DNA of 44,895 nt from Bacillaceae bacterium Marseille-Q3522 (GCA_017898095.1 JAGKQJ010000011.1:1-44895); one strand, 5' to 3'; positions 1 to 9,911 are shown, numbered from the stretch's first letter. Program-made: numbers and translations. Notes: generated by a model from the letters alone, not told the origin.

Positions 1-73
1 TTGATATATATATTGGGTTTATCGTATTTTGATCTAGAAAGTGATATTATATTTAATAGGGACAGTGATATAG

Positions 74-286
74 ATGACAGATCGAGCTAATGCAAAAACA
101 TTAGGTAGATCAGTAATTCGACGTAGTGAAACAGGGCGATACGTAGCAACACCGCCATTGCATAAGGAAGCAGTAAAAGAAATCAGTAGGGCATTAAGTA
201 GAAATTACCAGAGAATAAATAAAATTAACGAAAGATACGGTATTAAGGTATTAAATAGTAATATTGTACCAAAAGCAACCATATAA
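74..286 (+). CDS. Small basic hypothetical protein (70 aa)
   Basis: I do not recognise this protein. It is rich in Arg/Lys, has no membrane segment or Cys motif, and is probably cytosolic. A possible promoter (TTGATC at 29-34, 17-bp gap, TTTAAT at 52-57) and a weak AGGGA at 58-62 precede the ATG, and an intrinsic terminator overlaps the stop codon, so the frame sits in a transcription-unit-like setting. If that promoter is used, the leader would be only about 10 nt and would lack the AGGGA. Its surroundings give no clue to function. It could be a real small gene or a chance frame; the terminator placement favours a gene. Confidence 0.45.
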   Translation: MTDRANAKTLGRSVIRRSETGRYVATPPLHKEAVKEISRALSRNYQRINKINERYGIKVLNSNIVPKATI

Positions 287-303
287 TATTTGGTTGCTTT
301 TTT
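272..303. terminator. Intrinsic terminator after the small ORF
   Basis: Nine-base perfect arms AAAGCAACC (272-280) and GGTTGCTTT (292-300) with an 11-nt AT loop, followed by a T run to 303. It overlaps the last codons of the upstream small ORF. The A-rich 5' side makes it potentially bidirectional. Confidence 0.75.
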
Positions 304-746
304 CATTATTGGATTTAAAACGTTAGAATAAGTATATCCCAATCCATAACAAGCATAAGGAAAGTCCCTGATTCTCAAGGGCTATCTTGGAAGTACGAAA
401 GAAATTTTGAACTCATGACCTGCAATTATGGAATTATTTTTTTCGTTCTCTCAAAAAAATTCGAATTCTTTCAAGCTTTAGAGTCAGTTAAAATTTATGG
501 ACTCAGCTGGATTTTTTCTTATGACATTAGTCAATGCTAAAAAAGCTGCAGGAATTTTAACCTGCAGCATTTACAGTATGTGTATTGGTGGTAAGCATAT
601 GAAAAACCTTGATCCTGCAGCATCCATTTGCATCTGCAATGAATAAAATTTCTGTTAAAAGGGGTGAGTCCTCTTATAAGATAACTATAAAAGATCAACC
701 ATATATTTCCCCAAAAACCAAGTCAGTTATGCAAAATAGCACTGGC
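304..746. other. Intergenic region without a supported gene
   Basis: No coding frame with a plausible ribosome binding site is seen. The only structure I can support is the minus-strand terminator at 539-568. Confidence 0.5.
539..568 (-). terminator. Intrinsic terminator, minus strand
   Basis: Arms GCTGCAGG and CCTGCAGC (545-552 and 561-568) around an 8-nt loop. Read on the minus strand the stem is followed by six T (539-544). It is correctly placed to end transcription of the minus-strand amidohydrolase, about 180 bp after that gene's stop codon. Confidence 0.7.
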
Positions 747-1952
747 TTACGCTAACGTTGCTTCATTTTCGGAAGAGCTTGCTTCCTGTAAATAAGTTAC
801 CGTAGCACTTCCCAGCGTTTTTGCGGCAATAAGCAGTGCTTTTTCATCAAAATCGAATTTTGGATGGTGATGAGGATAGGTGACGCCTCTCTCTGCTAAT
901 TCAGCACCGGTAAAGAAAAATGCTCCTTTTACTTGCTGCAAATAGTAGGCGAAGTCTTCTCCGCCCATATGCGGCTGCTCTTCCACTACTTTTACAACGC
1001 CGGGAACGCTTTTCGCCTGCGCAACGATAAAGTCGGTATCTTCTTTATGATTTACTACTGCCGGGTAGCCTCTCGTATACGTATACTTATATGTAGAACC
1101 GGCACCGTGGCAAACAGATTTTGCAACCTCTTCAATTTCTTTTTCGATAAAATTGCGGACATTTTCATCGAATGTTCGTACGGTTCCTTGCAAGACAACT
1201 TTATCAGCAATAACATTCGGCGCATTTTTTGCGTCGAACGAACCGACAGTTACGACAGCGGGGGATAATGGATCAACACGTCTGCTGACAATTTGCTGCA
1301 GATTCATAACGAGCTGTGAACCGGTCACAATCGCATCCCGTGATAAATGCGGGTTGGCCCCGTGTCCGCCTTTTCCTTCGACGATGATTTCAAAAAAGTC
1401 GGAAGCTGCCATGGCGGCTCCTGCGCGAATGCCGATGTAGCCTAAAGGGGCAACAGCTGCTAAATGGGTGCCATAGATGACATCAACACCATCTAAACAG
1501 CCATCCTCCACCATGGCAATCGCACCTCCTGGAAGTACTTCTTCCGCATGCTGGTGGATAAATACGACATTGCCTTCCAATTCATCTTTCATTGCATTTA
1601 AAGCTTTTGCTAAACCCAAGAGAGCGGCAGTATGCCCGTCATGGCCGCATGCGTGCATGACACCGGGTACTTTTGATTTATAGGCAACGTCGTTTTCTTC
1701 CTGAATCGGCAGTGCATCAAAATCAGCGCGTAATCCAACTGTTTTTCCCGGTTTTGCGCCTTTCAGAACAGCTACGACACCTCTTCCGCCTACACCTGTT
1801 CGCACTTCATGACCGAGTTTTTTGTGATATTCGGCAATATACTTTGGCGTTTCTACTTCTTTGAAAGAAAGTTCAGGGTTTTCGTGTAAATATCTTCTGA
1901 TCGAAACAATTTCATCATACAACTCATCCAATTTTGTAAATAATTTTTCCAT
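747..1952 (-). CDS. M20 family metallo-amidohydrolase (N-acyl amino acid / peptide amidase type)
   Basis: A 401-aa cytosolic zinc-type amidohydrolase of the M20D group (relatives: hippurate hydrolase, IAA-amino acid hydrolase, B. subtilis YhaA-like). Seen: GLRADFDALP (about 73-82), ACGHDGH (101-107) with metal ligands Cys102/His104, the Glu pair in HQHAEE (133-138), GTH with His163, a dimerisation-domain segment GKGGHGANPH, and a C-terminal YPHHHPKF segment. The ATG at 1952 is chosen over one 14 codons upstream because AAAAAAGGAG lies nine bases before it. It is monocistronic, with a terminator at 539-568. The family hydrolyses N-acyl or N-aroyl amino acids; the actual substrate cannot be told. 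Confidence 0.9.
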   Translation of the reverse strand: MEKLFTKLDELYDEIVSIRRYLHENPELSFKEVETPKYIAEYHKKLGHEVRTGVGGRGVVAVLKGAKPGKTVGLRADFDALPIQEENDVAYKSKVPGVMHACGHDGHTAALLGLAKALNAMKDELEGNVVFIHQHAEEVLPGGAIAMVEDGCLDGVDVIYGTHLAAVAPLGYIGIRAGAAMAASDFFEIIVEGKGGHGANPHLSRDAIVTGSQLVMNLQQIVSRRVDPLSPAVVTVGSFDAKNAPNVIADKVVLQGTVRTFDENVRNFIEKEIEEVAKSVCHGAGSTYKYTYTRGYPAVVNHKEDTDFIVAQAKSVPGVVKVVEEQPHMGGEDFAYYLQQVKGAFFFTGAELAERGVTYPHHHPKFDFDEKALLIAAKTLGSATVTYLQEASSSENEATLA

Positions 1953-2001
1953 GTTAACATGCTCCTTTTTTAGAAAATTAGCAAAAATAATCACTTGTGT
2001 T

Positions 2002-2101
2002 ATCGCAGATTAAGGAGGAGTAATACTCCGCCTTAAAAATGGAGGTAAAACCAATCATGTTGGCGGGGGTATTACTGCCCCTAAAAGCCCGATTGGTGAG
2101 A
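2002..2101. repeat. Palindromic dispersed repeat, copy A
   Basis: Long inverted repeat with arms at about 2014-2032 and 2062-2081, followed by CCTAAAAGCCCGATTGGTGA. The same roughly 100-bp sequence occurs at 10004-10106 inside the glycogen operon, with many matching bases in both arms and an almost identical tail. It is non-coding and behaves like a small REP/MITE-like element; I do not recognise a named family. Confidence 0.75.
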
Positions 2102-2110
2102 TAAGGAGTA

Positions 2111-2257
2111 GCCCTTAGAAACTCCAATCGGGCTTTGCGCGACAAGGTTTTTCTTAGAGCTTCAGCCCTTAGATATTTCAATCAGGCTCTGCGTGATAAG
2201 GTTTTTCTTAGGGCTTTTAGCCCTTAGAAAAATCAATCGGGCATAGCGCGGCTAACC
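2111..2257. repeat. Tandem repeat of about 54 bp, 2.7 copies
   Basis: Units begin GCCCTTAGA at 2111, 2165 and 2220; the first two are 54 and 55 bp and the third is cut off at about 2257. Each contains a variant of CAATCGGGC that can pair with the AGCCCGATTGG tail of the preceding palindrome (2085-2096), so the tandem units and copy A form one structured block. Confidence 0.75.
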
Positions 2258-2409
2258 ATCAGTGGGGGATGTGTGCCGACTAAGAACTCAGGCGTCCTGT
2301 GGCAATGTCGGCACTAGCACGTCCTGTGCGTCTACCGACTAAAGGCGCCACGTCCTGTGGCAACGTCGGCACTAGCACGTCCTGTGCGTCGAAAAACCCC
2401 CACTGATGG
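2256..2409. repeat. Inverted-repeat-bounded element with an internal 58-bp duplication
   Basis: Bounded by CCATCAGTGGGG (2256-2267) and its complement CCCCACTGATGG (2398-2409). Inside, a 58-bp unit is present twice in tandem (about 2276-2333 and 2334-2391), each with GTCCTGTGGCAA and GGCACTAGCACGTCCTGTGC. No ORF. The layout suggests a small non-autonomous mobile or structured repeat; it carries no transposase. Confidence 0.7.
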
Positions 2410-2519
2410 AAGTTTCAACTTTATAATGTTTCGCACATCGAAATGATAGAAATAATTTTAACGAATTTTTTGTCAATTTGCAACTATTCATGTGATTTTT
2501 CGAAATGTTTATAAAATAG

Positions 2520-2733
2520 CCGAGAACACTCGAAACTTTAGTCATGAGATGAATCGGCTTCGGATAGGGCGTGGCTTATGCCACGTTACCTATCCGATAT
2601 ATGCTTCTTGCCCATGAAAGTCTAAGGGAAATAGCAGAGTGGCTGATGTCATCCGAAAACTCGTTTTCGGTTATTCAGACGAAAGCTGAATGAAAGTACC
2701 TTAGAACCTCATGACTTTAGTCATGAGAGGTTC
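2520..2733 (+). ncRNA. Omega-RNA-like right-end remnant of an IS200/IS605 (TnpB) element
   Basis: Four consecutive stem-loops are seen: 2560-2597 (outer TCGGATAGG/CCTATCCGA with inner CGTGGC/GCCACG), 2653-2670 (CCGAAAA/TTTTCGG), 2673-2691 (ATTCAG/CTGAAT) and 2704-2733 (GAACCTCATGAC...GAGGTTC, one bulge). Ending in a GAACCTCATGAC-type hairpin is how I remember the right ends of Bacillaceae IS605-type elements, which encode the TnpB guide RNA. No tnpB or tnpA reading frame lies upstream, so this would be a solo or decayed right end. If real, the guide would start near 2734. The assignment is by structural resemblance only. Confidence 0.5.
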
Positions 2734-2750
2734 AAGTTGAGGAATAAAAT

Positions 2751-2792
2751 AAAGATATTTACATTCATCAAATGAAAAATGCAAATATCTTT
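2751..2792. terminator. Long AT-rich hairpin at the 3' end of the pullulanase gene
   Basis: Arms AAAGATATTT (2751-2760) and AAATATCTTT (2783-2792), extended inward by partly paired CATTCAT/ATGAAAAATG. On the minus strand it is followed by a T-rich stretch, fitting termination of the pullulanase transcript; it could work in both directions. Confidence 0.5.
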
Positions 2793-2832
2793 AATTAAGA
2801 TGGCGTTTTGAAAATTTTTTTTTACTGAAAAA

Positions 2833-4923
2833 TTATTGCCATCTTTGTTTTTTCACTACTAAAAATTCATACGGTTGCAGCAAAACAGTTTCTCCCGGAG
2901 TTTCTTCCCCATGTTTGCAATTGGAGATGACCCATTGCCAACGGCCTAGTGAAGGGAGTTCAATGTTTTTCGGCTCGGATGCAGGATTTGCGTATACCGC
3001 AATATCAACATTTACACCAAATAAGATATAGCCGAAAACCGGAGACGGCGCCTGCAGAAAATGAACGCGGTTTCTAATTTCCTCTTTAGAGGTAAGACGA
3101 AACACACGATGTTCTTTACGCAGTTGAATTAAGGCGCGTGCAAAGGAAACCGCCACATCTTCCTGTTCGCGTTCTTCCCATCTGAGCGCGTTTACCGAGT
3201 CTCCGGAAAGATAACTGTTGCCATCCCCCTGTTTGGAGCGGAACCATTCCTGTCCGGCATGGAGAAAAGGGATGCCCTGGCTTAACAGCGTAAGACCTGT
3301 TGCCATTTGCTGAATTTTTTTTCGCTCTTTCTCCTGCAGAGACTGATTTGTAATTAGCAGCCGATCCCATAACGTATGATTATCATGGCATTCCACGTAA
3401 TTGACAACCTGGGTGACCTGCTCGGTAAAAGGAATACCGTATTCTTTTAAAACAGAACCTGTCACTAAATGGGGGAGTCGTTCTCTAAAACGGCCGTTAC
3501 CATTCACAAAGCCGGTATCACTTAGATCAAATGTATTTCCTTTTAATGTATCCCGGAATAAGTCATTAAAAAACCGGATGCCCTCCAATTGTCTCGATTG
3601 ATAAACACTTGCTTTTTGCTGCGGGGCTAATGCGGTAGGCAATTCCCATCCTTCCCCTAATAAAAGGATGGGATGAGCTTCTTGATCACACCTTCTCCGG
3701 ATTTGTTTCATTGTAACTACGTCTAAGATGCCCATGAGGTCAAATCGGAAGCCATCGACACGGAACTCCGCCAGCCAATAATCAATCGTATCAAGGATAA
3801 ATTTTCTTGCCATTTTCCGCTCGGAGGCAAAATCATTTCCCACCCCGGTGCCGTTGCTGAGAGTGCCGTCCTGATGATAACGGAAATAATAGCCGGGGAC
3901 GAGTTTTTCGAATGGGGATTCTTCCATAATAAAAACATGATTGTAGACAACATCAAGAATCACAGAGATACCGTGTTCATGAAAAGCGGCGATCATCTCT
4001 TTGCATTCGCTAATCCGCGATTCGGGACTGGCGGCATTTTTCGCATAGCTGCCCTCAGGGACCTGGTAATAGAGAGGGTCATAGCCCCAATTGTACTGAT
4101 CTTTTGAAAATTGTTCATCTACGCGGGCAAAATCATTAACCGGCAAAAGCTGCACATGGGTAATGCCGAGTTGCTGCAAATAAGACAAACCAGTTGAGAA
4201 ACCGTTTTTTGTCATTGTATTTTTTTCTGTTAAGCCGGCATACTTGCCTTTTTCTTTCACACCGCTGTCATCCGAGATCGTAGCATCCCTGACATGCAAT
4301 TCATAGATAATCGCATCCTGCAGCTGTGTGACAGACGGACGCTGCTGCTGTGAAACCCCTGCGGAATTCGTCCTCTGCAGATCAAGTACTACGCCTCTTT
4401 TGCTGTTTAGTAACAATCCTTTTGTATAAGGATCGTTCACCCGCTCCACGTGTCCGTTAATCGTAATTTCGTAATCATACGCAACCCCGTGCCAGTCACC
4501 GTTTGTTTCTGCCTGCCAAATGCCTTTTTCTCCTCTCGTCATTGTTAGCTTTTGTTCACCGAGAAATAGAGAAAGGGCTGTTGCAGTCGGAGCCCATACC
4601 GTAAAAACGGTTTTGTTTTTCGAATATTGTGCGCCAAGTTCGCAGTCTGTTGCCGCATAATGATCATCAAACCACTTTGTACGGACAATGTTGCGTGCAT
4701 ATATGGGGATAACTTGTCCGTTTACGTTGACATGCCATTTTTCTTCTAAAGAAAGTGGATAAGCAATCATGAGGGCGGCGGTGTGTTCATTTTTCCATTT
4801 TACATCTTCCACCTGAAGCGTCCGTTCTCCGCCACGCACCTCAATATTCTCTAAATTATTGGTTGGAATGTTTTCTAGCGTTATTTTATATACATCATCA
4901 AACCAAGCCTTGCATCTATTCAA
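2833..4923 (-). CDS. amyX: Type I pullulanase (glycogen/pullulan debranching, GH13)
   Basis: About 696 aa, close to B. subtilis AmyX (about 718). Hydrolyses alpha-1,6 branch points. Seen (numbering from the GTG at 4932): an N-terminal beta-sandwich region before residue 200, the type I pullulanase signature YNWGYDP (280-286), DVVYNH (327-332), GFRFDLMG with nucleophile Asp398, GEGW with acid Glu427, and HDNHTLWDR near 505. There is no signal peptide, so it is intracellular. Start: GGAG lies 8 nt before TTG at 4923 but only 2 nt before GTG at 4932, so the TTG is preferred. It is divergent from glgB and likely trims glycogen branches left by GlgP. Confidence 0.93.
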   Translation of the reverse strand: MNRCKAWFDDVYKITLENIPTNNLENIEVRGGERTLQVEDVKWKNEHTAALMIAYPLSLEEKWHVNVNGQVIPIYARNIVRTKWFDDHYAATDCELGAQYSKNKTVFTVWAPTATALSLFLGEQKLTMTRGEKGIWQAETNGDWHGVAYDYEITINGHVERVNDPYTKGLLLNSKRGVVLDLQRTNSAGVSQQQRPSVTQLQDAIIYELHVRDATISDDSGVKEKGKYAGLTEKNTMTKNGFSTGLSYLQQLGITHVQLLPVNDFARVDEQFSKDQYNWGYDPLYYQVPEGSYAKNAASPESRISECKEMIAAFHEHGISVILDVVYNHVFIMEESPFEKLVPGYYFRYHQDGTLSNGTGVGNDFASERKMARKFILDTIDYWLAEFRVDGFRFDLMGILDVVTMKQIRRRCDQEAHPILLLGEGWELPTALAPQQKASVYQSRQLEGIRFFNDLFRDTLKGNTFDLSDTGFVNGNGRFRERLPHLVTGSVLKEYGIPFTEQVTQVVNYVECHDNHTLWDRLLITNQSLQEKERKKIQQMATGLTLLSQGIPFLHAGQEWFRSKQGDGNSYLSGDSVNALRWEEREQEDVAVSFARALIQLRKEHRVFRLTSKEEIRNRVHFLQAPSPVFGYILFGVNVDIAVYANPASEPKNIELPSLGRWQWVISNCKHGEETPGETVLLQPYEFLVVKKQRWQ

Positions 4924-5501
4924 CGTGTACACTCCATTTCTGCATGATTCATGTGTTTGGTCGAAGCTCTAACCTCTATACTTTATTATGAAAAGGTTTA
5001 TTTGGCTATTATCTTTACTTTTTTGTGAAGATCCCCGCTGTTTAGTAAAGCGCAGATGAAAGTTTTACAGGGTCTTAAGTCTTCGTTGGCTAAACTAAGT
5101 TTACGCGATTTCTGCTTCGTTCGTTGTAAAAATAGGAAAGAATTGTTCTGCATTTTTCGACATTATTTTCATTTTTCCCGCTTTTTTCCTATAAAATTTT
5201 ACATATATCGTGCAGGAAATGAAGGGAATCTACTGAATTATTATAAAAAAAGTCATTTTTTAAAAAATAGGCAACAAACTGTCAAAAATAATGCGTGGAC
5301 TATACAGAAAATTGAGATATAATAAAATAAAGGCAAAAAAACAGTAAGGAATAGAACGTTTGTAACTGTTTTCAGAAAATTTCCAAAAGTACCTTCCGTC
5401 CCATTCTCATTGTACATTTTACAGAATAGCCGAAATTTTTAAATGATATTCCGGAATATTCCATTCTCTTCCGTATAGCGTTTGCGAAAGGGGGGATTTA
5501 A
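4924..5501. other. Divergent intergenic region between pullulanase and glgB
   Basis: Very AT-rich with no convincing gene; an 88-codon frame at 5056-5322 lacks a ribosome binding site and looks accidental. It holds the candidate glg promoter at 5296-5323 and leaves a roughly 175-nt untranslated leader before glgB, in which I see no known riboswitch. Confidence 0.5.
5296..5323 (+). promoter_or_regulatory. Candidate sigma-A promoter of the glg operon
   Basis: Perfect TATAAT at 5318-5323 with TGGACT (4 of 6 to consensus) at 5296-5301 and a 16-bp spacer. In B. subtilis the glg operon is transcribed during sporulation by sigma-E; the element here looks more like a vegetative promoter. Confidence 0.5.
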
Positions 5502-7418
5502 TTGGATTTTCTAATTAACGAAGAGGATGTATATTTATTTCACCAAGGTACGAATTATCACAGCTATCTGTTATTAGGATGCCATGAAGTAAGGCAGGAT
5601 GGGAAAAACGGGTACCGTTTCGGGGTCTGGGCTCCGCATGCAAAAGAGGTTAGGGTTGTTGGTGATTTTAATGGTTGGCTTGGGGATGGTTATTCCCTGA
5701 CGCGAATAAATGCCGAAGGACTTTGGTTTGGTATCTTTTATCAAATACCTTGCCATTCCTCTTATAAATACGAAATCATCACAGCAGACGGGCAAAGAAT
5801 CTTAAAATCTGATCCTTATGCTTTTCAGGCAGAACTCCGTCCCGCTACCGCTTCGCTTGTAACAGGAAAATCTTCCTACCAATGGATGGATAAAAACTGG
5901 GAAAATGCGAAGAAGCGGAAAAATTTATACGAGTCGCCAATCAATATTTACGAGGTACACGCCGGTACCTGGCGTACAAAAGAGAACGGTGAGCTTTATT
6001 CCTATGCCGAACTTGCTGATAAACTGATTCCATATGTGAAGGAAGCCGGTTTTACTCATCTCGAATTTATGCCATTAAGTGAACATCCGTTTGATGGTTC
6101 CTGGGGCTATCAAACGACAGGCTATTATGCTGTTACAAGCAGATATGGTACAAGGGACGAGTTTAAATATTTGGTTGACCAATGCCACAGGCATAATATT
6201 GGGGTTATTATCGACTGGGTTCCGGGACATTTTTGCAAGGATGAGCACGGACTGAGGCAGTTTGACGGCCGGTCGCTTTATGAATATGCAGATCCGAAAA
6301 AAGCAGAGAAATCTTTATGGGGAACGCTGGCATTCGATTTCGGCAGACCGGAGATTCAAAGCTTTCTTGTATCGAATGCGTTGTTTTGGCTGGAAGAATA
6401 CCATATTGACGGGATACGTGTCGATGCTGTCGCGAGTATGCTTTATTTAAATTTTGATAAATGGGATGGCGAAGAAAAAATTTTCAATTCTTTTGGCGGA
6501 GAAGAAAATCTTGAAGCGCGTGCTTTTTTACAAAAGTTGAATGAAACCGTGTTCCGATATAAACCCAATACATTAATGATTGCAGAAGACAGCTCTGATT
6601 TACCGCTTGTCACGGCACCAACCTATTTAGGCGGGCTCGGGTTTAATTTTAAATGGAACATGGGATGGATGAATGACACCTTAGATTACATGGAACGTGA
6701 TCCTGTATATCGGAAATGGCATCATCAGCAACTAACCTTTTCGATTATGTACACGTATTCGGAAAATTTTGTACTGCCTCTTTCGCACGATGAGGTTGTA
6801 CACGGCAAAAAATCTCTCCTCGATAAAATGCCAGGGGATCAATGGCAACAATTTGCAAATTTGCGTCTTCTGTATGGCTATATGATGACTCACCCTGGGA
6901 AAAAGCTACTTTTCATGGGAGGGGAATTCGCTCAATACGCTGAGTGGAAGGACAAAGAACAACTGGACTGGCTTTTATTTGACTATCCTCTTCACCGATT
7001 AATGGCGGAATATGTAAAAGATCTGAACCATTTTTATTTAAGAAATAAACAATTATATGAATTAGATCATGAACCTCAAGGATTTACTTGGATTGACCCG
7101 CATAATATAGATCAAAGTATCATAGCTTTTCGAAGACAGGGAAAATCATCATCAGAAGAATTAATCATCGTTTGTAATTTTACACCAAATGTTTACAGTG
7201 ATTATAAAATAGGTGTTCCTGAAGCCGGGATATACAAAGAAATTTTTAATTCGGATCACGGACTCTACGGCGGCTCAAATGTTTTAAACAACGGGCTTCA
7301 TTTTAGTTTTCCAGCCAAATGGCATGGATTGCCTCAACATATCAAAATAATGGTTCCTCCATTGGCTATTTGCATTTTTATACGGAAAAAAGAACATCGT
7401 GAAGAGGGGGCTGTATGA
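5502..7418 (+). CDS. glgB: 1,4-alpha-glucan branching enzyme GlgB
   Basis: A 638-aa GH13 enzyme that transfers alpha-1,4 segments to make alpha-1,6 branches in glycogen. Seen: N-terminal CBM48-like segment (about 38-110, [18 protein letters not shown]), DWVPGHF (238-244), GIRVDAV with nucleophile Asp308, AEDSSD with acid/base Glu362, and SHDEVVHGK near 430. The start is TTG at 5502 with GAAAGGGGGG seven bases upstream. First gene of glgBCDAP; its stop overlaps the start of glgC. Length matches the family (about 630). Confidence 0.97.
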   Translation: MDFLINEEDVYLFHQGTNYHSYLLLGCHEVRQDGKNGYRFGVWAPHAKEVRVVGDFNGWLGDGYSLTRINAEGLWFGIFYQIPCHSSYKYEIITADGQRILKSDPYAFQAELRPATASLVTGKSSYQWMDKNWENAKKRKNLYESPINIYEVHAGTWRTKENGELYSYAELADKLIPYVKEAGFTHLEFMPLSEHPFDGSWGYQTTGYYAVTSRYGTRDEFKYLVDQCHRHNIGVIIDWVPGHFCKDEHGLRQFDGRSLYEYADPKKAEKSLWGTLAFDFGRPEIQSFLVSNALFWLEEYHIDGIRVDAVASMLYLNFDKWDGEEKIFNSFGGEENLEARAFLQKLNETVFRYKPNTLMIAEDSSDLPLVTAPTYLGGLGFNFKWNMGWMNDTLDYMERDPVYRKWHHQQLTFSIMYTYSENFVLPLSHDEVVHGKKSLLDKMPGDQWQQFANLRLLYGYMMTHPGKKLLFMGGEFAQYAEWKDKEQLDWLLFDYPLHRLMAEYVKDLNHFYLRNKQLYELDHEPQGFTWIDPHNIDQSIIAFRRQGKSSSEELIIVCNFTPNVYSDYKIGVPEAGIYKEIFNSDHGLYGGSNVLNNGLHFSFPAKWHGLPQHIKIMVPPLAICIFIRKKEHREEGAV

Positions 7419-8572
7419 TGAAAAAAGAATGTGTCGGCATGCTTTTAGCAGGAGGAGAAGGGAAGCGGCTTGGATTATTAACAAAAAAATTAGCGAAACC
7501 GGCCGTCCCTTTTGGAGGAAAATACCGGATCATTGACTTTGCTTTAAGTAATTGTGCCAATTCTGGTATCTATACGGTGGGAGTACTCACGCAATATTCC
7601 CCTTTAGAACTGAACAAACATATAGGAATTGGAAAACCATGGGGTCTGGACCGGCAAAAGGACGGTGTTACGATTCTATCGCCTTATACGGCAAAGGACG
7701 GCGGTAATTGGTATACGGGAACAGCAGATGCGATCTATCAAAATCTTCATTTTATTGACCAATATGATCCTGAATATGTGCTTGTCATTTCTGGTGACCA
7801 TATTTATCAAATGAATTACAGGCAATTGCTGATGGATCATAAAAAATCGCAGGCGGACGTCACAATTTCCGTCATGGAAGTACCTTGGAACGAAGCATAC
7901 CGGTTCGGAATTTTAAATACAACAGAAGATTTACGGATTTATGAATTTGAAGAAAAGCCGCAAAAACCAAAGAGCAATCTTGCTTCCATGGGCATCTATA
8001 TATTTAATTGGCAGGTGCTGAAAAAGTATTTGCAGGATGATCATCTTCTCTTCCATTCCAGCCATGATTTCGGCAAGGACATTATACCCGCGATGCTGGC
8101 CGATGGATGCAAGCTGTTTGCCTACTGCTTTAAAGGATATTGGAAGGATGTCGGAACGATTCAAAGCTATTGGGAAGCAAATATGGATCTGTTAGAAGAA
8201 GATCTCACGCTTTCTCTAAATAATAAAAATTGGCGGACATACACGCATGATTCTAATTATCCGCCGCAATTTCTTGATGAGTATGCAGTGGTGAATCATT
8301 CGCTGATTAATTCGGGTTCCTGGGTATGCGGAACAGTGGAGCATTCGATACTATTTGAGCATGTGCACGTTAAAAAAGGCAGCCTGGTTCGTGAATCGAT
8401 TTTACATCCCAATGTTGTAGTCGGTGAACATGTAACGTTAGAACGGGTAATTGTGATGGAAAATACGGAAATTCCGGACGGATCGGAATTCAGAACGGAA
8501 GAGGGTGAAGAACCGCTTGTAATTGATCAGGAAGCGATGCAGACACTGCTAAAAAACAAGCAGTTTTATTGA
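7415..8572 (+). CDS. glgC: Glucose-1-phosphate adenylyltransferase GlgC
   Basis: A 385-aa ADP-glucose pyrophosphorylase, catalytic subunit, making the glucosyl donor for GlgA. Seen: pyrophosphorylase loop [14 protein letters not shown] near residue 10-23 with [26 protein letters not shown], and a C-terminal left-handed beta-helix region from about 290. Start: ATG at 7415 overlapping the glgB stop (translational coupling); an adjacent in-frame ATG at 7418 has slightly better spacing from AGAGGGGG. It works with GlgD as a heteromer in B. subtilis-type systems. Confidence 0.97.
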   Translation: MMKKECVGMLLAGGEGKRLGLLTKKLAKPAVPFGGKYRIIDFALSNCANSGIYTVGVLTQYSPLELNKHIGIGKPWGLDRQKDGVTILSPYTAKDGGNWYTGTADAIYQNLHFIDQYDPEYVLVISGDHIYQMNYRQLLMDHKKSQADVTISVMEVPWNEAYRFGILNTTEDLRIYEFEEKPQKPKSNLASMGIYIFNWQVLKKYLQDDHLLFHSSHDFGKDIIPAMLADGCKLFAYCFKGYWKDVGTIQSYWEANMDLLEEDLTLSLNNKNWRTYTHDSNYPPQFLDEYAVVNHSLINSGSWVCGTVEHSILFEHVHVKKGSLVRESILHPNVVVGEHVTLERVIVMENTEIPDGSEFRTEEGEEPLVIDQEAMQTLLKNKQFY

Positions 8573-8589
8573 ATACATCAAAACACAAT

Positions 8590-8742
8590 ATGTTTGAAAA
8601 GTACGATCGGAACCCCGGCATTAAAATTTCATCATACGATATTACTGAAGTAATACATGGTTGGAAATCCGACAATTCTATGCATGTTATGAAAGAGTCG
8701 GAACGCGGAAAGCAGGAAACCCGTTTAAAAACAGTACCATAA
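8590..8742 (+). CDS. Possible 50-aa small ORF in the glgC-glgD gap
   Basis: An ATG-to-TAA frame of 51 codons fills most of the 219-nt gap between glgC and glgD. I see no Shine-Dalgarno sequence in front of it and do not recognise the product (charged, no membrane segment). The sister genes of the operon are much more tightly spaced upstream, so the gap may be a decayed or inserted segment rather than a gene. Confidence 0.15.
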   Translation: MFEKYDRNPGIKISSYDITEVIHGWKSDNSMHVMKESERGKQETRLKTVP

Positions 8743-8791
8743 AATCATTGAAACAGTCTAACGAAGACGTACTAGTAAAGGGGGATTGCAG

Positions 8792-9898
8792 ATGGAGTCA
8801 TTAATGGGTCTTATCAATTTGGAGCATGAGCATGATTTTTTAAATGAATTGACGTATTTTCGCTGCGGAGCTGCAGTTCCGTTTGCCGGACGCTACCGCC
8901 TGATCGATTTTTCCTTATCGAATATGGTGAACTCGCAAGTGTCGGAAGTGGGGATTTTTACCCCCAGTAAATACCGTTCATTAATGGATCATCTTGGAAG
9001 CGGAGAGCAGTGGGAACTTGCGCGGCGCAACGGTGGCCTGTTTATTTTGCCGCCTGACTGGCATGATCCGACAGACATTTCCTTAGGGGATCTGCGGTTT
9101 TTCCATAACAACCGCGATTTTTTTGACAGAAGCAAGGCTACACATGTGTTGATAAGCGGTAGTCAATTTATTACAAATACCAATTATTTGGCAGCTTTCG
9201 AGTTTCATATTATGAGAGATGCGGATGTCACATTCATTTCGAAAACGGTAGATGAAATCGAAGAGGAGCACGAGGGCTGCCTTCGCTTGGAAATCGATAA
9301 TAATGACTGGGTAAGAGGGATTACGAATGATGCGCAAAATCATAATTTGTTTACAGGTGTGTACATCATCAACAAACATTTGCTGCTGCAGCTCGTAGAC
9401 CAATGCATTGCTTATCACAAGGATAACTTCTTTTTTCATGGAATCAAGGAGCAGCTTGATCATTTAAAAATTCAAAGCTTTGAGCATAAAGGGTACGCGG
9501 CATTTATTAAATCTGTCAGAAGTTTTTACCGCCATAATATGAATTTATTATCAGCAGGGAATTACCGGGCGCTTTTTTACCAGGAACCTTTAATCCAAAC
9601 TAAAATCAGTAATGAGCCGCCGGCGAAGTATTGTGAAAAAGGCGATGTAAAAAAATCGATTATTGCCAATGGCTGCATCATTGAAGGGGATGTGGAACAA
9701 AGTATTTTATTTCGCGGTGTTCATGTGCAGGAAGGAGCAAAAATAAAAAATTCGATTATTATGCAGCGCTGTACCATCGGCGAAAATGTCTATCTCGAAA
9801 ATGTAATTCTCGACAAAGATGTGAAAATTTCCGCCGGACAAACGTTTATCGGCGGAAAGGAAAAGCCTTTTGTTGTCGCAAAGCGAAAGGTTATGTAG
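8792..9898 (+). CDS. glgD: GlgD, regulatory subunit/paralogue of ADP-glucose pyrophosphorylase
   Basis: A 368-aa GlgC paralogue. The N-terminus (MGLINLEHEHDFLNELTYFR then CGAAVPFAGRYRLIDF) aligns with GlgC but lacks the GGxGxRL nucleotide loop, as known for GlgD, which stimulates GlgC rather than catalysing by itself. The C-terminal third has hexapeptide-repeat beta-helix sequence (IIANGCIIEGDVEQSILF and following). Start at ATG 8792, seven bases after AAAGGGGG; a TTG two codons earlier is too close to that site. Third gene of glgBCDAP. Confidence 0.94.
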   Translation: MESLMGLINLEHEHDFLNELTYFRCGAAVPFAGRYRLIDFSLSNMVNSQVSEVGIFTPSKYRSLMDHLGSGEQWELARRNGGLFILPPDWHDPTDISLGDLRFFHNNRDFFDRSKATHVLISGSQFITNTNYLAAFEFHIMRDADVTFISKTVDEIEEEHEGCLRLEIDNNDWVRGITNDAQNHNLFTGVYIINKHLLLQLVDQCIAYHKDNFFFHGIKEQLDHLKIQSFEHKGYAAFIKSVRSFYRHNMNLLSAGNYRALFYQEPLIQTKISNEPPAKYCEKGDVKKSIIANGCIIEGDVEQSILFRGVHVQEGAKIKNSIIMQRCTIGENVYLENVILDKDVKISAGQTFIGGKEKPFVVAKRKVM

Positions 9899-9911
9899 AG
9901 GGACTGAACCG

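Noticed and set aside
5056-5322. 88-codon frame between pullulanase and glgB
   Set aside because: It has no ribosome binding site, unusual composition, and overlaps the best candidate promoter of the glg operon.
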